DNA from: JADKAV01 sp963733395
GTDB taxonomy: Bacteria > Actinomycetota > Actinomycetes > S36-B12 > UBA10799
Direction of reading: 5' to 3'
Assembly (NCBI GenBank): GCA_963733395.1
Contig: CAVTCZ010000021.1
Span: forward strand, 208,889-272,888
Length of the DNA stretch: 64,000 nucleotides
Part shown: piece by piece, positions 37,483 through 47,993 of the stretch
How the letters are laid out: each line of letters begins with the position of its first letter
Numbering within the stretch: position 1 is the first letter of the stretch
Made by a program: the position numbers and the translations under genes
Notes under the pieces: generated by a model
Database searches by the model: none
Told to the model about the DNA's origin: nothing
What the model saw: only the letters and a program-made list of their open reading frames with translations

Positions 37483-37969
37483 GACGTGGACAGGTGGTTC
37501 TGCTGCCACCCGCCCGGCGACTACCGGCGCCACCGCGCAACCCGGGGAGAAACGACACCGATGGGCGCGATCAGCGCCGAGCCGTGACCGCAACCCTGCT
37601 GGCGTCGGGTTCGCAGTCGGTCGATCGCCGTTTGCTCACGCTTCGGATTCCCGCGGGGAGTCAGTGCGGGTCGGGGTGGCTGGTGGCAGGACGCGAGTGT
37701 TGCACCGTTGCTGCTCCCCGGGCGCGAGTGTTACATCGTTGCTGGTTTTCGGGGTGCGAAACCGACAACCGCGCAACAGTCGCGGTGCGCGGGCGACAAC
37801 CGCGCAACAGTCGCGGTCCGCGGAGCCGTCCGCCGGCGCGCAGCGCCGGTGGGGCGCACCTACGGTGACCCGCCGAGCAGTTGTGGACGTCAGTCGCACC
37901 ACCCGGCGATCCCAACTCCCGGCGACTCCCCGCTGAGATCCGAGGATCCAGTTCAGTCGCGGCTCCGCA
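37483..37969. other. Convergent spacer containing a repeat array
   Basis: About 490 bases between convergent genes. No supported gene. It contains the 31-nt-period repeat array described separately and otherwise GC-rich sequence without a plausible start or ribosome site. Confidence 0.5.
37692..37817. repeat. 31-nt-period repeat array, two direct and two inverted units
   Basis: CGCGAGTGTTRCAYCGTTGC occurs at 37692 and 37723. On the opposite strand CGCGACTGTTGCGCGGTTGT occurs twice, plus-strand copies GACAACCGCGCAACAGTCGC beginning at 37764 and 37795. Both pairs have a 31-base period, and the two forms are recognisably similar, so the block can fold into a large imperfect cruciform. Confidence 0.75.
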
Positions 37970-38785
37970 TCACCCGATGTCCCGCCGGAACGTGGTCAGC
38001 CGTCCGATCACGGTGAAGACCACGGCGTAGCCCAGCAACACGAGGATGCCCTGCCACGGCACCAGCAACTCGGCCAGGCCGGAACTGACGTACAGGCTGG
38101 ACCCGGCGATCGCCTCCCCGGCGGCTCCGGGCAGGAACTTGGAGATCATCTCGGTTGGCTCGAACTGCGCAAGCAGCAGGCGCAGCAGCGGTTCCACGAA
38201 CTGCGTGAACACCAGCAGCACCACGATCGCCGCCACCTGATTCGTTAGCACCGAGCCGAACCCGACCCCGACCAGGGACCAGATGATCAGTGCCACCACG
38301 GACATCGCGATGGTGCGCTGCATCTGCGGGTCGCTGAGGAACGTCGGCTCCCCCAACGCAGCCAGCGTCGCCGCGCCGCCGAGCACCGTGCCCAGCACCC
38401 CAGCCAGGGCGACGACGACGGCGAACGGCAGCACCGCGGGCAGTTTGCTGCCGAGCACCAGGGTGCGGCGGGGCTCGGCCAGCAACGTCGGCGTGATCGT
38501 GCGGTGACGGAACTCGGTGGTCACGACCATGGCCCCCAGCACCGCCGGGAAGATGTAGCCCAGCGCAACGGCCAGCGTGTACACCGAGGACGCCGCGGAC
38601 TGCGGGTCGAGGACCATCGGGTCGGAAGTGACGGAACCCTCCTCTGCGGCCCGCATGCTGAACACGAAGGAGGCCGCCATGATCGCGGCCATGACCAGCA
38701 TGTAGCCGAACATCACCAGGGCATTGATCCACCAAGCGCGGGTGGTGGTGATCTTGCGTATCTCCGTGCGCAGCGCGGCGATCAT
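37970..38785 (-). CDS. ABC-2 type transporter permease (second exporter)
   Basis: 271 residues, six membrane segments. The loop VVTTEFRHRTITPTLLAEPR is the usual ABC-2 coupling region (EYRxxTxxxxLxxP). The start overlaps the ATPase stop (ATGA). The N-terminus MIAALRTEIRKITTTRAWW is typical of antibiotic-exporter permeases. Substrate unknown. Confidence 0.85.
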   Translation of the reverse strand: MIAALRTEIRKITTTRAWWINALVMFGYMLVMAAIMAASFVFSMRAAEEGSVTSDPMVLDPQSAASSVYTLAVALGYIFPAVLGAMVVTTEFRHRTITPTLLAEPRRTLVLGSKLPAVLPFAVVVALAGVLGTVLGGAATLAALGEPTFLSDPQMQRTIAMSVVALIIWSLVGVGFGSVLTNQVAAIVVLLVFTQFVEPLLRLLLAQFEPTEMISKFLPGAAGEAIAGSSLYVSSGLAELLVPWQGILVLLGYAVVFTVIGRLTTFRRDIG

Positions 38786-39744
38786 CGGCTCACCCCCGGT
38801 TGTGCGGCCGGACTCGTCAACTGGAAGAACAGCGCCTCCAGGCTCGTGCCCGCCGGGGACAGCTCATGCAGTTGCAGGCCGTTCCTGAACGCCGCGGCGC
38901 CGACCTCGGCCGGGTGGTGGTCGTAGATCACGGCCACCCCGGTGGCGTCGAACTGCGTGGTCGGCGCCCAGCCGGACTCTGCCACCAATCGGGCCAGCCC
39001 CTCGGCATCCGGGGAGACGACCCGCACTGCCGGCCGGGCCAGCGCCTCGAGCTCCGACAAGGAGGATGCGTGGACCAAGCGGCCTCTGGCGATGATGACC
39101 ACGTCGTCGACGGTCTGCTCCACCTCGGACAGCACGTGCGAGGACAGCAGGACCGTGCGGCCCTGGCCGGCCAGGTACCGCAGGAACTCGCGCAGCCACG
39201 CGATGCCCTCAGGATCCAGACCGTTCGCCGGTTCGTCCAGCAGCAGGACCTGCGGGTCGCCGAGCAGAGTCGCTGCCAGGGCCAGGCGCTGGCGCATCCC
39301 TGTCGAGAAGCCGCCCACCCGTCGGTCGGCCGCCTCGGTCAGGCCCACCATCTCCAGCACCTCGTCGCAACGCGCGTCTGGCACGCCCACCTCCGGGGCG
39401 TAGACGCGCAGGTGGTCGCGCGCCGAACGACCTGGATGGAAACTGGCGGCCTCCAGGGCAGCGCCGACGTGATGTGCCGGCTGCGGACGCTGCCCGTACT
39501 GGATCCCGCCGATCGTGACCGAGCCGGCGTCCGGCGTGGCCAAGCCGAGCAACAGCCGCAGCGTGGTGGTCTTGCCTGCCCCGTTGGGCCCGAGGAAGCC
39601 GGTGACCCGACCGGGCGCGACCGTGAACGTCAAGTCGTCGACGGCCGTGAGCGAACCGAACCGCTTCGTCAGCCCGCTGACGGCCACCACCCCGTCGGCG
39701 GGCTCGAAGCGTGACCCGGCCGGGACGACGGGGGTGGCGCTCAT
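38782..39744 (-). CDS. ABC transporter ATP-binding protein (second exporter)
   Basis: 320 residues from the ATG at 39744 (MSATPVVPAGSRFEP). Walker A GPNGAGKTTT, signature FSTGMRQRLALA, Walker B VLLLDEPANGLDP and H-loop SSHVLSEVE are complete. A C-terminal accessory domain of ~90 residues follows. The DEPANGLDP form and short permease partner fit bacitracin- or lantibiotic-type exporters, though no peptide gene is near. Independent of the exporter at 2263-3998. Confidence 0.9.
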   Translation of the reverse strand: MSATPVVPAGSRFEPADGVVAVSGLTKRFGSLTAVDDLTFTVAPGRVTGFLGPNGAGKTTTLRLLLGLATPDAGSVTIGGIQYGQRPQPAHHVGAALEAASFHPGRSARDHLRVYAPEVGVPDARCDEVLEMVGLTEAADRRVGGFSTGMRQRLALAATLLGDPQVLLLDEPANGLDPEGIAWLREFLRYLAGQGRTVLLSSHVLSEVEQTVDDVVIIARGRLVHASSLSELEALARPAVRVVSPDAEGLARLVAESGWAPTTQFDATGVAVIYDHHPAEVGAAAFRNGLQLHELSPAGTSLEALFFQLTSPAAQPGVSR

Positions 39745-39836
39745 GGTCCCAGTCTTCCATCGGCGATCGGCGGGCCATTCGTGGCGTACCCGGCCATCCC
39801 GACGGTGAGCCGGGTCAACCAACTGGTGCACGAGAC

Positions 39837-40289
39837 TTAAGCGCCCGCTGACTCCACCATCGTCTTGAAGTTGGCGAGCAGGGTCTCGAGGAAGCCTTCG
39901 TGGCTCTTCGCCATCCAGGCCTCCAAGGTCTTGCCCACCGCCGGTGCCTTCATATGCCATTCGCCCTGCCCGGTCATCTTCGTGCCTGCGTCCACAGACT
40001 CGAACGTGAACACCCAGACTGGCTTCTCGGGACCGAATACCACCTGGGCGACGATCCGCTCGGGGCGGACGACCTCGGTGTATTCGATGCGCCCTTCGAA
40101 GTGGACCCCAAGGCCGTGGGTCCAGATGCTGGCCTTCGTCCCGACACCGTCAGGCATCAGTTCGACATCTCTGAGCGCCACTTCCGGCGAGCAGGGCCAG
40201 AACTTCCCGACATCCAGCGCGAGGTCGAACACCTTCTCGACCGGGGCGTTGATGGTGATACTTCGCGTCAGTGTTGCCATTGCATTCAT
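39837..40289 (-). CDS. SRPBCC (START-like) family protein
   Basis: 150 residues (or 147 from the second ATG at 40280); GGAGG precedes the first. SITINAPVEKVFDLALDVG is the classic beginning of polyketide-cyclase/START-like proteins, followed by antiparallel strands and a long C-terminal helix (GFLETLLANFKTMVESAG). These bind hydrophobic ligands in a helix-grip cavity. Function unspecified. Confidence 0.8.
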   Translation of the reverse strand: MNAMATLTRSITINAPVEKVFDLALDVGKFWPCSPEVALRDVELMPDGVGTKASIWTHGLGVHFEGRIEYTEVVRPERIVAQVVFGPEKPVWVFTFESVDAGTKMTGQGEWHMKAPAVGKTLEAWMAKSHEGFLETLLANFKTMVESAGA

Positions 40290-40452
40290 CCCCCTCCGGA
40301 ATCCGACCGAAGTGCCGGATCCACCACTTCCATTCTAGTTCCGGGTCGGCCCCTCGCAGGCCCGCTGAGAGTCATATCCGGGGCTCGTCCCCAGGTGTCT
40401 GCTTGACGTGCCCGTTGCGCCCACTGCGCGCTCGACGGACGTTACTTCCGGG

Positions 40453-41118
40453 TCACCGAGCCGGCGTGGAAGGTTGGGCCAGGGTGAGATCCACGGCGAG
40501 GCCCCACATCGAGGTCGCGCGATGCTCGGTCACGTCGAAGCCGGCGCGTTCGATGCTCGCCGGCCCGTCGATGGGTCGGCAGTCGACGAAAGTCGGCATG
40601 TGTTCGTGCGACCAGGCGTAGGCCTTCTCCATCAGCGGTCGGCCGCCATGTGACGACATGCTCGCGACGCACAACCGCCCACCGGGCTTGAGCACGCGGC
40701 GGATCTCTGCGAGCACCACCGGCATCTGCACGTCGTCGAACAGTTCCAGCGTGAAACTCATGAAGACGCCATCGAACGAGCCGCTCGGATACGGCGACTG
40801 GGAGATGTCACCTCGCAGCAACTCGACCCGGTCCGTGAGTCCATGGTCCGCGACCCGACGGCGTGTTTCCTCGACCATGCCGTCGGAGGTGTCGATCCCG
40901 CAGACCCGTCCATCCGGCCCCACCAGTTCGGCCAGCACGACGAGCACCTGGCCGGTGCCGAACCCGGGCTCGAGCAGGTGCTCGCCCGGCTGCGGTTTCA
41001 GGAGTCCTTCGACTGCTTCCTTGACGAAGCGCCGCTCGCTGTCGTCGGACAACCACGCGTAGACGTGGCTGAGTCGGTCGTAGCTGTGCCGCGCTCGTTC
41101 CGCTTGGTCTTCGGCCAC
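40453..41118 (-). CDS. Class I SAM-dependent methyltransferase
   Basis: 221 residues. Motif I LLEPGFGTGQVLVVLAEL, motif II CGIDTSDGMV, motif III LRGDISQSPYPSGSFDGVFM and motif post-III RVLKPGGRLCVAS are all seen; this is the UbiE/arsenite-type methyltransferase layout. The start MAEDQAERARHSYDRLSHVY is close to the MenG/UbiE start pattern, but the acceptor cannot be determined. The gene ends about 160 bp from the divergent LURP-one gene start's side and is intact. Confidence 0.85.
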   Translation of the reverse strand: MAEDQAERARHSYDRLSHVYAWLSDDSERRFVKEAVEGLLKPQPGEHLLEPGFGTGQVLVVLAELVGPDGRVCGIDTSDGMVEETRRRVADHGLTDRVELLRGDISQSPYPSGSFDGVFMSFTLELFDDVQMPVVLAEIRRVLKPGGRLCVASMSSHGGRPLMEKAYAWSHEHMPTFVDCRPIDGPASIERAGFDVTEHRATSMWGLAVDLTLAQPSTPAR

Positions 41119-41285
41119 ACGGGAAGTCTAGGCGCACGCATCACGCGGAGTGTCCGGCATCATCGGCCTCGTGCCCCGGCCTCGCCGCGGTCGGTCATGC
41201 ACAGGAGTCGCCGGGGGGAGACCGAATCGAGTACTTGCTGTCCAGACCCCGGCCGGCAGCCTCATTGCCTGGCACACTGGTGCCC

Positions 41286-41798
41286 ATGTTCGGACGCAAG
41301 GACTCGCCCCAGGGCGCGCGCTTCCAGCTCAAGGAGAAGCTCTGGTCGATCGGGGACGACAGTTGGATCCTCGACGATCAGGGCGAGCGGATCTTCAAGG
41401 TCAACGGCAAGGCGCTGCGCATCCGCCGCACCCTGGTCATCGAGCCGCGCGACGGCGGGGAGCTCTACAAGATCCAGGAACGCAAGCTGCACATCAAGGA
41501 CACGATGGTCATCGAAACGCCCGGCGGCGCGACGGCGGCCACGGTCAAGGAGAAGCTGATCTCGCCGATCCGGCACCGGATGGAGGCCGAACTCGCGGAT
41601 GGAACCGAACTGGAGATCACCGGCAACATCCTGGACCACGAGTACGAGATCAAGAACGGCAAGCAGAAGGTCGCCGAGATCAGCAAGAAGTGGATCCGGG
41701 TACGGGATACCTACGGGATCGAGATCATGCCGGGCTACGACCAGGCCCTGATCCTGGCGATCGCGGTCTGTCTGGACAGCATGGTGGGCGACGACTGA
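41286..41798 (+). CDS. LURP-one-related (tubby-like) protein
   Basis: 170 residues. FQLKEKLWSIGDDSWILDDQ at the N-terminus and the repeated strands FKVNGKALRIRRTLVI, YKIQERKLHIKDTMVI match the LOR family beta-barrel with a central C-terminal helix (ALILAIAVCLD). Bacterial members have no known role; plant ones respond to pathogens and human phospholipid scramblases share the fold. Intact single gene, convergent with the VOC gene. Confidence 0.8.
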   Translation: MFGRKDSPQGARFQLKEKLWSIGDDSWILDDQGERIFKVNGKALRIRRTLVIEPRDGGELYKIQERKLHIKDTMVIETPGGATAATVKEKLISPIRHRMEAELADGTELEITGNILDHEYEIKNGKQKVAEISKKWIRVRDTYGIEIMPGYDQALILAIAVCLDSMVGDD

Positions 41799-41819
41799 GC
41801 TCCAGGGTTGCCACGGGCC

Positions 41820-42599
41820 TCAGGTCGCGTCCTGCGGCTGACCGACCACCCAGAACAGCGCCCCGAACGGGTCCGTCAGCCCGACCATCCGACCGAATGG
41901 TGAATCGAATCCGGGAGTGGCCACCGAGCCTCCCCCGGCAAGCGCCGTTTCTTGCGCAGCGTCGGCGTCGGGCACCATGAAGTAGACGACCCAATGCGGG
42001 GAAAGGCCGGCCCCAGGGTCCATGAATGGGCCCATGCCACCCAATGGCCGGTCATCGTCGGCCCGCGCGAACAGCATGTAGTCCGACGGGGCGCCGGGCA
42101 TCGGTGAGTGCGCGAAGTCGAAGACCTGCGAGTAGAACTCCCGCGCAGCATCGGGCCCGGAGGTGCGCAGATCCTCCCAGGCGATGCCCCCGGGTTCGTT
42201 GACCACGCCGGCACCGATGTGGACGCCGGCCTGCCACACGCCGAACACCGCGCCGGTCGGGTCGGCGGCGATGAACATCCGGCCGAGTGGGCCGACGTCG
42301 CCGGCGGGCAGGAGAACAGTGCCTCCGGCCTCGGTCACGGCGGCTGCGGTGCGGTCCGCGTCCTCGCTGGCGAAGTACAGCGTCCACGCGACCGGCCCCG
42401 GATCCGACTGGGGACCGATCCCGGCTGCGGCATCACCGTCGACCTGTGCGATCACGTACCCGCCGTACTCGGGACCGGGATCCACCACCGACCACCCGAG
42501 GACCGCCGAGTAGAACCTGCTCGCTGCGGCGACATCGGGGACGGACAGGTCCGCCCAGCACGGGGTTCCGGCGGGCCAGGGTTCGGTGTGTCTGCTCAT
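41820..42599 (-). CDS. Two-domain VOC (glyoxalase-like) protein
   Basis: 259 residues from the ATG at 42599 (MSRHTEPWPAGTPCWADLSV). Two glyoxalase/bleomycin-resistance domains: residues ~10-120 with SRFYSAVLGWSV and DPTGAVFGVWQ, and ~135-255 with REFYSQVFDF and DPFGALFWVV. This is the common actinobacterial tandem VOC protein, a putative lyase or antibiotic-binding protein. Metal ligand positions look partly substituted, so activity is uncertain. Confidence 0.85.
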   Translation of the reverse strand: MSRHTEPWPAGTPCWADLSVPDVAAASRFYSAVLGWSVVDPGPEYGGYVIAQVDGDAAAGIGPQSDPGPVAWTLYFASEDADRTAAAVTEAGGTVLLPAGDVGPLGRMFIAADPTGAVFGVWQAGVHIGAGVVNEPGGIAWEDLRTSGPDAAREFYSQVFDFAHSPMPGAPSDYMLFARADDDRPLGGMGPFMDPGAGLSPHWVVYFMVPDADAAQETALAGGGSVATPGFDSPFGRMVGLTDPFGALFWVVGQPQDAT

Positions 42600-42863
42600 G
42601 GTTGTCCATCCCAGCGCAGCTTGGGGCCGGTGTCCATCCACCGGAAGGACCGGATGGCCTCGGACATGGCAAGGCCGAAGGACAGTCGACACCAGGGCAA
42701 ACGACGCATCCGGAACCCCATTCGGTGACGTGGACCGGCTTGGCCGTGAATCCATTCGACAGCGGCGCCCCTTGACACCGGGGAGACAATTGGGTTTGTC
42801 AGTCAGCCGAGCCAGTTGGTCCGACCGAGCGGCGCATGGGGGCCGGAGAATGAGGAGAGACCA

Positions 42864-43226
42864 ATGGCGAAGTTGATCAAGAGGAGTGCGGACACACCCG
42901 ACGAGACTCGTGTCTTCGAAGCAGGAAAAGGTCGACTCGACTTCGTATCACTTGACGGAGCACCCATCGGCCGAGGCACGTTCGAAGCTGGATGGCGCTG
43001 GTCCGAGCACGTCAAGCCCATCGCTGGAACCGACAGTTGCCAAGCAGCACACATGGGCTACATCGTGTCCGGGCGCATGACCGTACGCATGAATGACGGC
43101 GAAGAAATGGAATTCGGTCCCGGCGACTTCATGATGTGTCCTCCGGGTCACGACGCGTGGATCGTCGGCGATGAGGCATGCGTAATGGTCGATTGGCAAG
43201 GCGCAGCAGACTACGCGAAGCCATAA
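42864..43226 (+). CDS. Cupin-domain protein
   Basis: 120 residues after GGAGAG. Cupin fold: WSEHVKPIAGTDSCQAAHMGYIVSG is motif 1 (with a histidine in HMGYI) and FGPGDFMMCPPGHDAWIVGD motif 2. Unlike most of the window the codon choice is less GC-extreme (AAG, GAA, CGA appear freely), as in the next gene. Likely a small-molecule sensor or isomerase; no specific family recognised. Confidence 0.75.
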   Translation: MAKLIKRSADTPDETRVFEAGKGRLDFVSLDGAPIGRGTFEAGWRWSEHVKPIAGTDSCQAAHMGYIVSGRMTVRMNDGEEMEFGPGDFMMCPPGHDAWIVGDEACVMVDWQGAADYAKP

Positions 43227-43328
43227 CCACCGTCCCAGTTCGGCCAACTCGACGCCCCGCCGACGCCGAAAGCGGGACCGTCAGGCCGGATCCCGCTCAC
43301 CTATTCCAACGAACACGAGGAGACAACC

Positions 43329-43625
43329 ATGAGTTTCATTCAGATCATCGAATACCGGACGAGTCGAGTTGACGAACTAGCCGCTTTGATGGACGAGTGG
43401 CTCGCCGAGACTGAGGGCAAGCGGAGCGCAACCAGAAGCACTCAGGCGCAAGACCGGGAGAATCCCGGTACATATGTGCAGATCGTCGAGTTCCCCTCCT
43501 ACGAAGCGGCGATGGAGAACTCGGACCGGCCGGAGACTGGCGAATTTGCGGCCAAGATGTCTGCGCTTTGCGACGGTGCGCCGACGTTCCGCAACTTCGA
43601 CGTCACCCGCACCGAACAGATGTAG
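43329..43625 (+). CDS. Small ferredoxin-fold (ABM-like) protein
   Basis: 98 residues after GAGGAG. SFIQIIEYRTSRVDELAALM DEWLAET, TYVQIVEFPSYEAAMENSD and a C-terminal FRNFDVTRTEQM give the strand-helix-strand-strand-helix-strand order of dimeric alpha-beta barrel proteins (antibiotic biosynthesis monooxygenase type). It lies 102 bp after the cupin gene on the same strand, and both share a lower GC content, so they may have arrived together. Confidence 0.65.
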   Translation: MSFIQIIEYRTSRVDELAALMDEWLAETEGKRSATRSTQAQDRENPGTYVQIVEFPSYEAAMENSDRPETGEFAAKMSALCDGAPTFRNFDVTRTEQM

Positions 43626-43679
43626 CTGACTCCGGAATCCGCAGCGCCCCAGGAACCGGGGTTGCCGTCCTGGCGGCCC

Positions 43680-44195
43680 TCACGTCGGTGGGATCCACGC
43701 GGTTCGCCGCGGGATCCATGCCGGGACGTTGTCGGCGTACGCGTCGTAGTCGGCGCCGAATCGTCGTCGCAGCGCAGGTTCCTCCGACACGTGCATGTAG
43801 AGCAGATTGGCGATGACGAATCCGCAGAACCAGAGCAGGAGCGCGATGCTGCTGAACAGCACCGATTCCGCCAGCAGGACCGCGAACACTCCGGTGATCA
43901 TGGGGTTGCGGACGTGTCGGTAGGGTCCGGCGACCACGAGACGAGTGGGGGGATCCCAGGGGGCCAGAGTGCCGCCGCCCAGGCGCGCGAACAACCGAAC
44001 CGTGGTGACGATGAGTGAGAGCCCGGCCAGAAGCAGGGCCGCCCCGAGCAGCCACGAGATCCACGGGGGAAGCCACGGGTCCGGCTCGCGGCCGCGCCCA
44101 AGGAGCAGCAAGCAGGTGGGGACCACCACGGTGACCACGAGGGGCAATTGCAGGATGGCTCGTGCATGCTGCCACGTGGATGGGTTGTCGGCCAT
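43680..44195 (-). CDS. Isoprenylcysteine carboxyl methyltransferase-like membrane protein
   Basis: 171 residues from the ATG at 44195. Four to five membrane segments. The family core GPYRHVRNPMITGVFAVLLAES and the C-terminal EEPALRRRFGADYDAYADNVPAW match the ICMT/NnrU-PEMT fold with its SAM-binding RHPxY-like region (here RHVRNP) and the final E-x-x-Y-x-x-Y pattern. In bacteria such proteins probably methylate lipids or small molecules. Intact. Confidence 0.85.
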   Translation of the reverse strand: MADNPSTWQHARAILQLPLVVTVVVPTCLLLLGRGREPDPWLPPWISWLLGAALLLAGLSLIVTTVRLFARLGGGTLAPWDPPTRLVVAGPYRHVRNPMITGVFAVLLAESVLFSSIALLLWFCGFVIANLLYMHVSEEPALRRRFGADYDAYADNVPAWIPRRTAWIPPT

Positions 44196-44430
44196 CGCCT
44201 TCCATCTTGCCGGTACTGATGCTCCACGCGTTATCGACTGATGTGGCTGCATAGGCGCCGCGATCCTTGTGCTGCCCTTCGGTGGCCTGCGGGGACCTAC
44301 GTCAACCGCAGGGAGAGAAGGCAATGGAGATCCGGTTCGGTGAGGAGCGCCTGGCCCACGAGCAACGAACGCCATTCTTGATACCTCGCCTCTGGAACCG
44401 GCCCTTGGGTCTGGGTCCCGATCGATCGGC

Positions 44431-44766
44431 TCACCCGCCGCGGGCGTCCAGCATGGTCAGCAGCATGCGTGTGGGCTCCGCTGCGACCAGGGAGTGGGGC
44501 ATCCGGGTGGGCAGATGGATCACGCCGCCCGGGCGCAGCTCAACGGTGCGGTCGTCGGCGGTCACCTCCAGCCGGCCGTCGAGGACCTGCAGCAGCACCG
44601 GCATGGCTGCGGTGTGCTCGCTGAGCTCCTGGCCGGTGTCGAAGGAGAACAGCACCAGCCGGGCCCCTTCGGACTTCAGCACGGTGCGCGACACCGTGGC
44701 GTCCTCGTTGACCTCGATCAGGGCGGCCAGATCGTCGATGAATCCCATGTGCGGCTCGTCGGTCAT
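44431..44766 (-). CDS. Cupin-domain protein
   Basis: 111 residues from the ATG at 44766. Short cupin: LVLFSFDTGQELSEHTAAMP is motif 1 (H of SEHT), followed by LLQVLDGRLEVT, then LRPGGVIHLPTRMPHSLVA motif 2. The metal ligands H..E..H are mostly present. It resembles cupins that bind transition metals or act as small sensors; function unknown. Divergent from furA across a 370-base spacer. Confidence 0.8.
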   Translation of the reverse strand: MTDEPHMGFIDDLAALIEVNEDATVSRTVLKSEGARLVLFSFDTGQELSEHTAAMPVLLQVLDGRLEVTADDRTVELRPGGVIHLPTRMPHSLVAAEPTRMLLTMLDARGG

Positions 44767-44811
44767 GGGTCCAGTCTGCTCCCGTGGGGCTGAATCCGCG
44801 GCCAGCCGGTT

Positions 44812-44870
44812 GGTTAGTCCCGTTGGGAAGGTGCTCACCAACGGGACAACCGCTCACCAAGGGACGACGC
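44812..44870. repeat. Intergenic hairpin family member 1
   Basis: Perfect 10-bp inverted repeat with an 11-base loop. The 21 bases at 44834-44854 are identical to 53871-53891. Confidence 0.75.
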
Positions 44871-44984
44871 CCGGACTGCTGGGTCGTGGGCCGCCCGTCC
44901 AGGCGGGAAAATGGCGCTGGCCATGTGACCGCGGCCGAGCCAGGCCCGACTTCGGACCGTCGGTTCGCACGAGGTTAGAGATCG

Positions 44985-45045
44985 TTCACGCGGTGAGTGA
45001 AGACACGCGTGGGTTCACTAGCACGCGTGGACGACCGCTAACGCC
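44985..45045. repeat. Intergenic hairpin family member 2 (partial)
   Basis: GTGAGTGAAGACACGCGTG (44993-45011) matches the loop side of the element at 53846-53864 with one change. A CCGCTAAC word follows at ~45034. The pairing arm is degenerate. Confidence 0.6.
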
Positions 45046-45100
45046 GCGGTTCGTGCACGCAGGTCGCGTCAGCCGGGAGTCCGGATCCGTGCGAAATCTT

Positions 45101-45132
45101 TGCATCACTCCAACTTTTGAACTAGTCTCAAA
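45101..45132 (+). promoter_or_regulatory. furA promoter and probable autoregulatory operator
   Basis: TTGCAT (45101-45106) and TAGTCT (45123-45128), spaced 16 bp, form a plausible promoter. The -10 is embedded in TTTGAACTAGTCTCAAA (45116-45132), a palindrome with two mismatched positions, as expected for a FurA box. Transcription would begin at or next to the GTG start, making furA leaderless as in mycobacteria. Inference from position and symmetry. Confidence 0.6.
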
Positions 45133-45135
45133 TCT

Positions 45136-45595
45136 GTGCCAGCCACCGCCGACCTCCTGCGCCAACACGGCATCCAGGTCACGGCCCAGCGACTGGCGGT
45201 CCTGAAGGCGATCTCGAGCGAATCCCCACATCACCGCGGAAGGGGTGGCCCTCGCCGCCCGCGACGAGATCGGCACCATCTCGCTGCAGTCGGTCTACAA
45301 CGCCCTCGGCGTACTCGTGGACGCCGGGCTGATCCGGCACATCCAACCCGTGGGGTCACCGTCGCGCTACGAGGACCGGGTCGGCGACAACCACCACCAC
45401 GTCATCTGCCGCGACTGCGGGCACCTGGAGGACGTCGATTGCGCGGTTGGGTACACGCCGTGCCTGACCGCCTCCGACGACCACGGCTACGCCATCGACG
45501 AGGCCGACGTCGTCTATTGGGGCCGCTGTCCGCAGTGCCAGAACGAACACGCTTCAGCATCGAACACATCAACACCAACCGCAGGGGAGAAATGA
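45136..45595 (+). CDS. furA: Fur-family peroxide-responsive repressor FurA, one frameshift
   Basis: GTG start, MPATADLLRQHGIQVTAQRLAV is the Fur winged-helix beginning. A small indel near 45226 (tccccacatc) shifts the frame, after which ITAEGVALAARDEIGTISLQ, HHHVICRDCGHLEDVDC and the second zinc pair CPQCQ follow. The regulatory-metal HHH and both CxxC structural motifs are intact. Corrected length is ~152. Directly upstream of katG with two-base spacing, the classic actinobacterial furA-katG operon repressed by FurA and induced by peroxide. Confidence 0.88.
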
Positions 45596-47759
<2,164 letters not shown>

Positions 47760-47765
47760 CTGCCG

Positions 47766-47819
47766 TTTGTGACGTTGTTGTCCTCGCCGCTCGGCGGTTC
47801 GGGGCAACAACGTCACAAA
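47766..47819. terminator. Perfect 15-bp hairpin after katG
   Basis: TTTGTGACGTTGTTG / CAACAACGTCACAAA with a 24-base loop, six bases after the katG stop. Strong enough to terminate, but the unusual AT content of the stem is unlike the GC-stem terminators elsewhere. Confidence 0.6.
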
Positions 47820-47834
47820 GACCGAAGCTGAAGC

Positions 47835-47883
47835 GAGGAAGGGTCAGAAGTGGCGCGTAGGTTGCCACTTCTGACCCTTCCTC
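47835..47883. terminator. Perfect 20-bp hairpin downstream of katG
   Basis: Arms GAGGAAGGGTCAGAAGTGGC / GCCACTTCTGACCCTTCCTC, loop of nine bases. It lies right behind the first hairpin, giving a tandem pair between katG and the next plus-strand gene. Terminator or repeat element. Confidence 0.6.
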
Positions 47884-47993
47884 ATGAGCCCCGGCTCACA
47901 CCTCGGGTCACCGGCTGAATCCCGCGCCCGGCCGTAGACACTGCGCCCAAGCCGCCGATAGCCTCAGGACTTCGCCTGCGTCCGGAGGTTCCT

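Larger units (their letters stand above)
44767..45100. other. Divergent spacer with two related hairpin elements
   Basis: About 330 bases without a gene. Element 1 (44812-44870) has GTCCCGTTGG / CCAACGGGAC arms (44817-44826, 44838-44847) and the word TCACCAACGGGACAACCGCT. Element 2 (44985-45045) has GTGAGTGAAGACACGCGTGG. Both words recur together at 53835-53891. Confidence 0.7.

Noticed and set aside
37692..37817. CRISPR array
   Set aside because: Only two direct and two inverted units with 8-9-base gaps; no spacers of uniform 30+ bases and no cas genes in the window.
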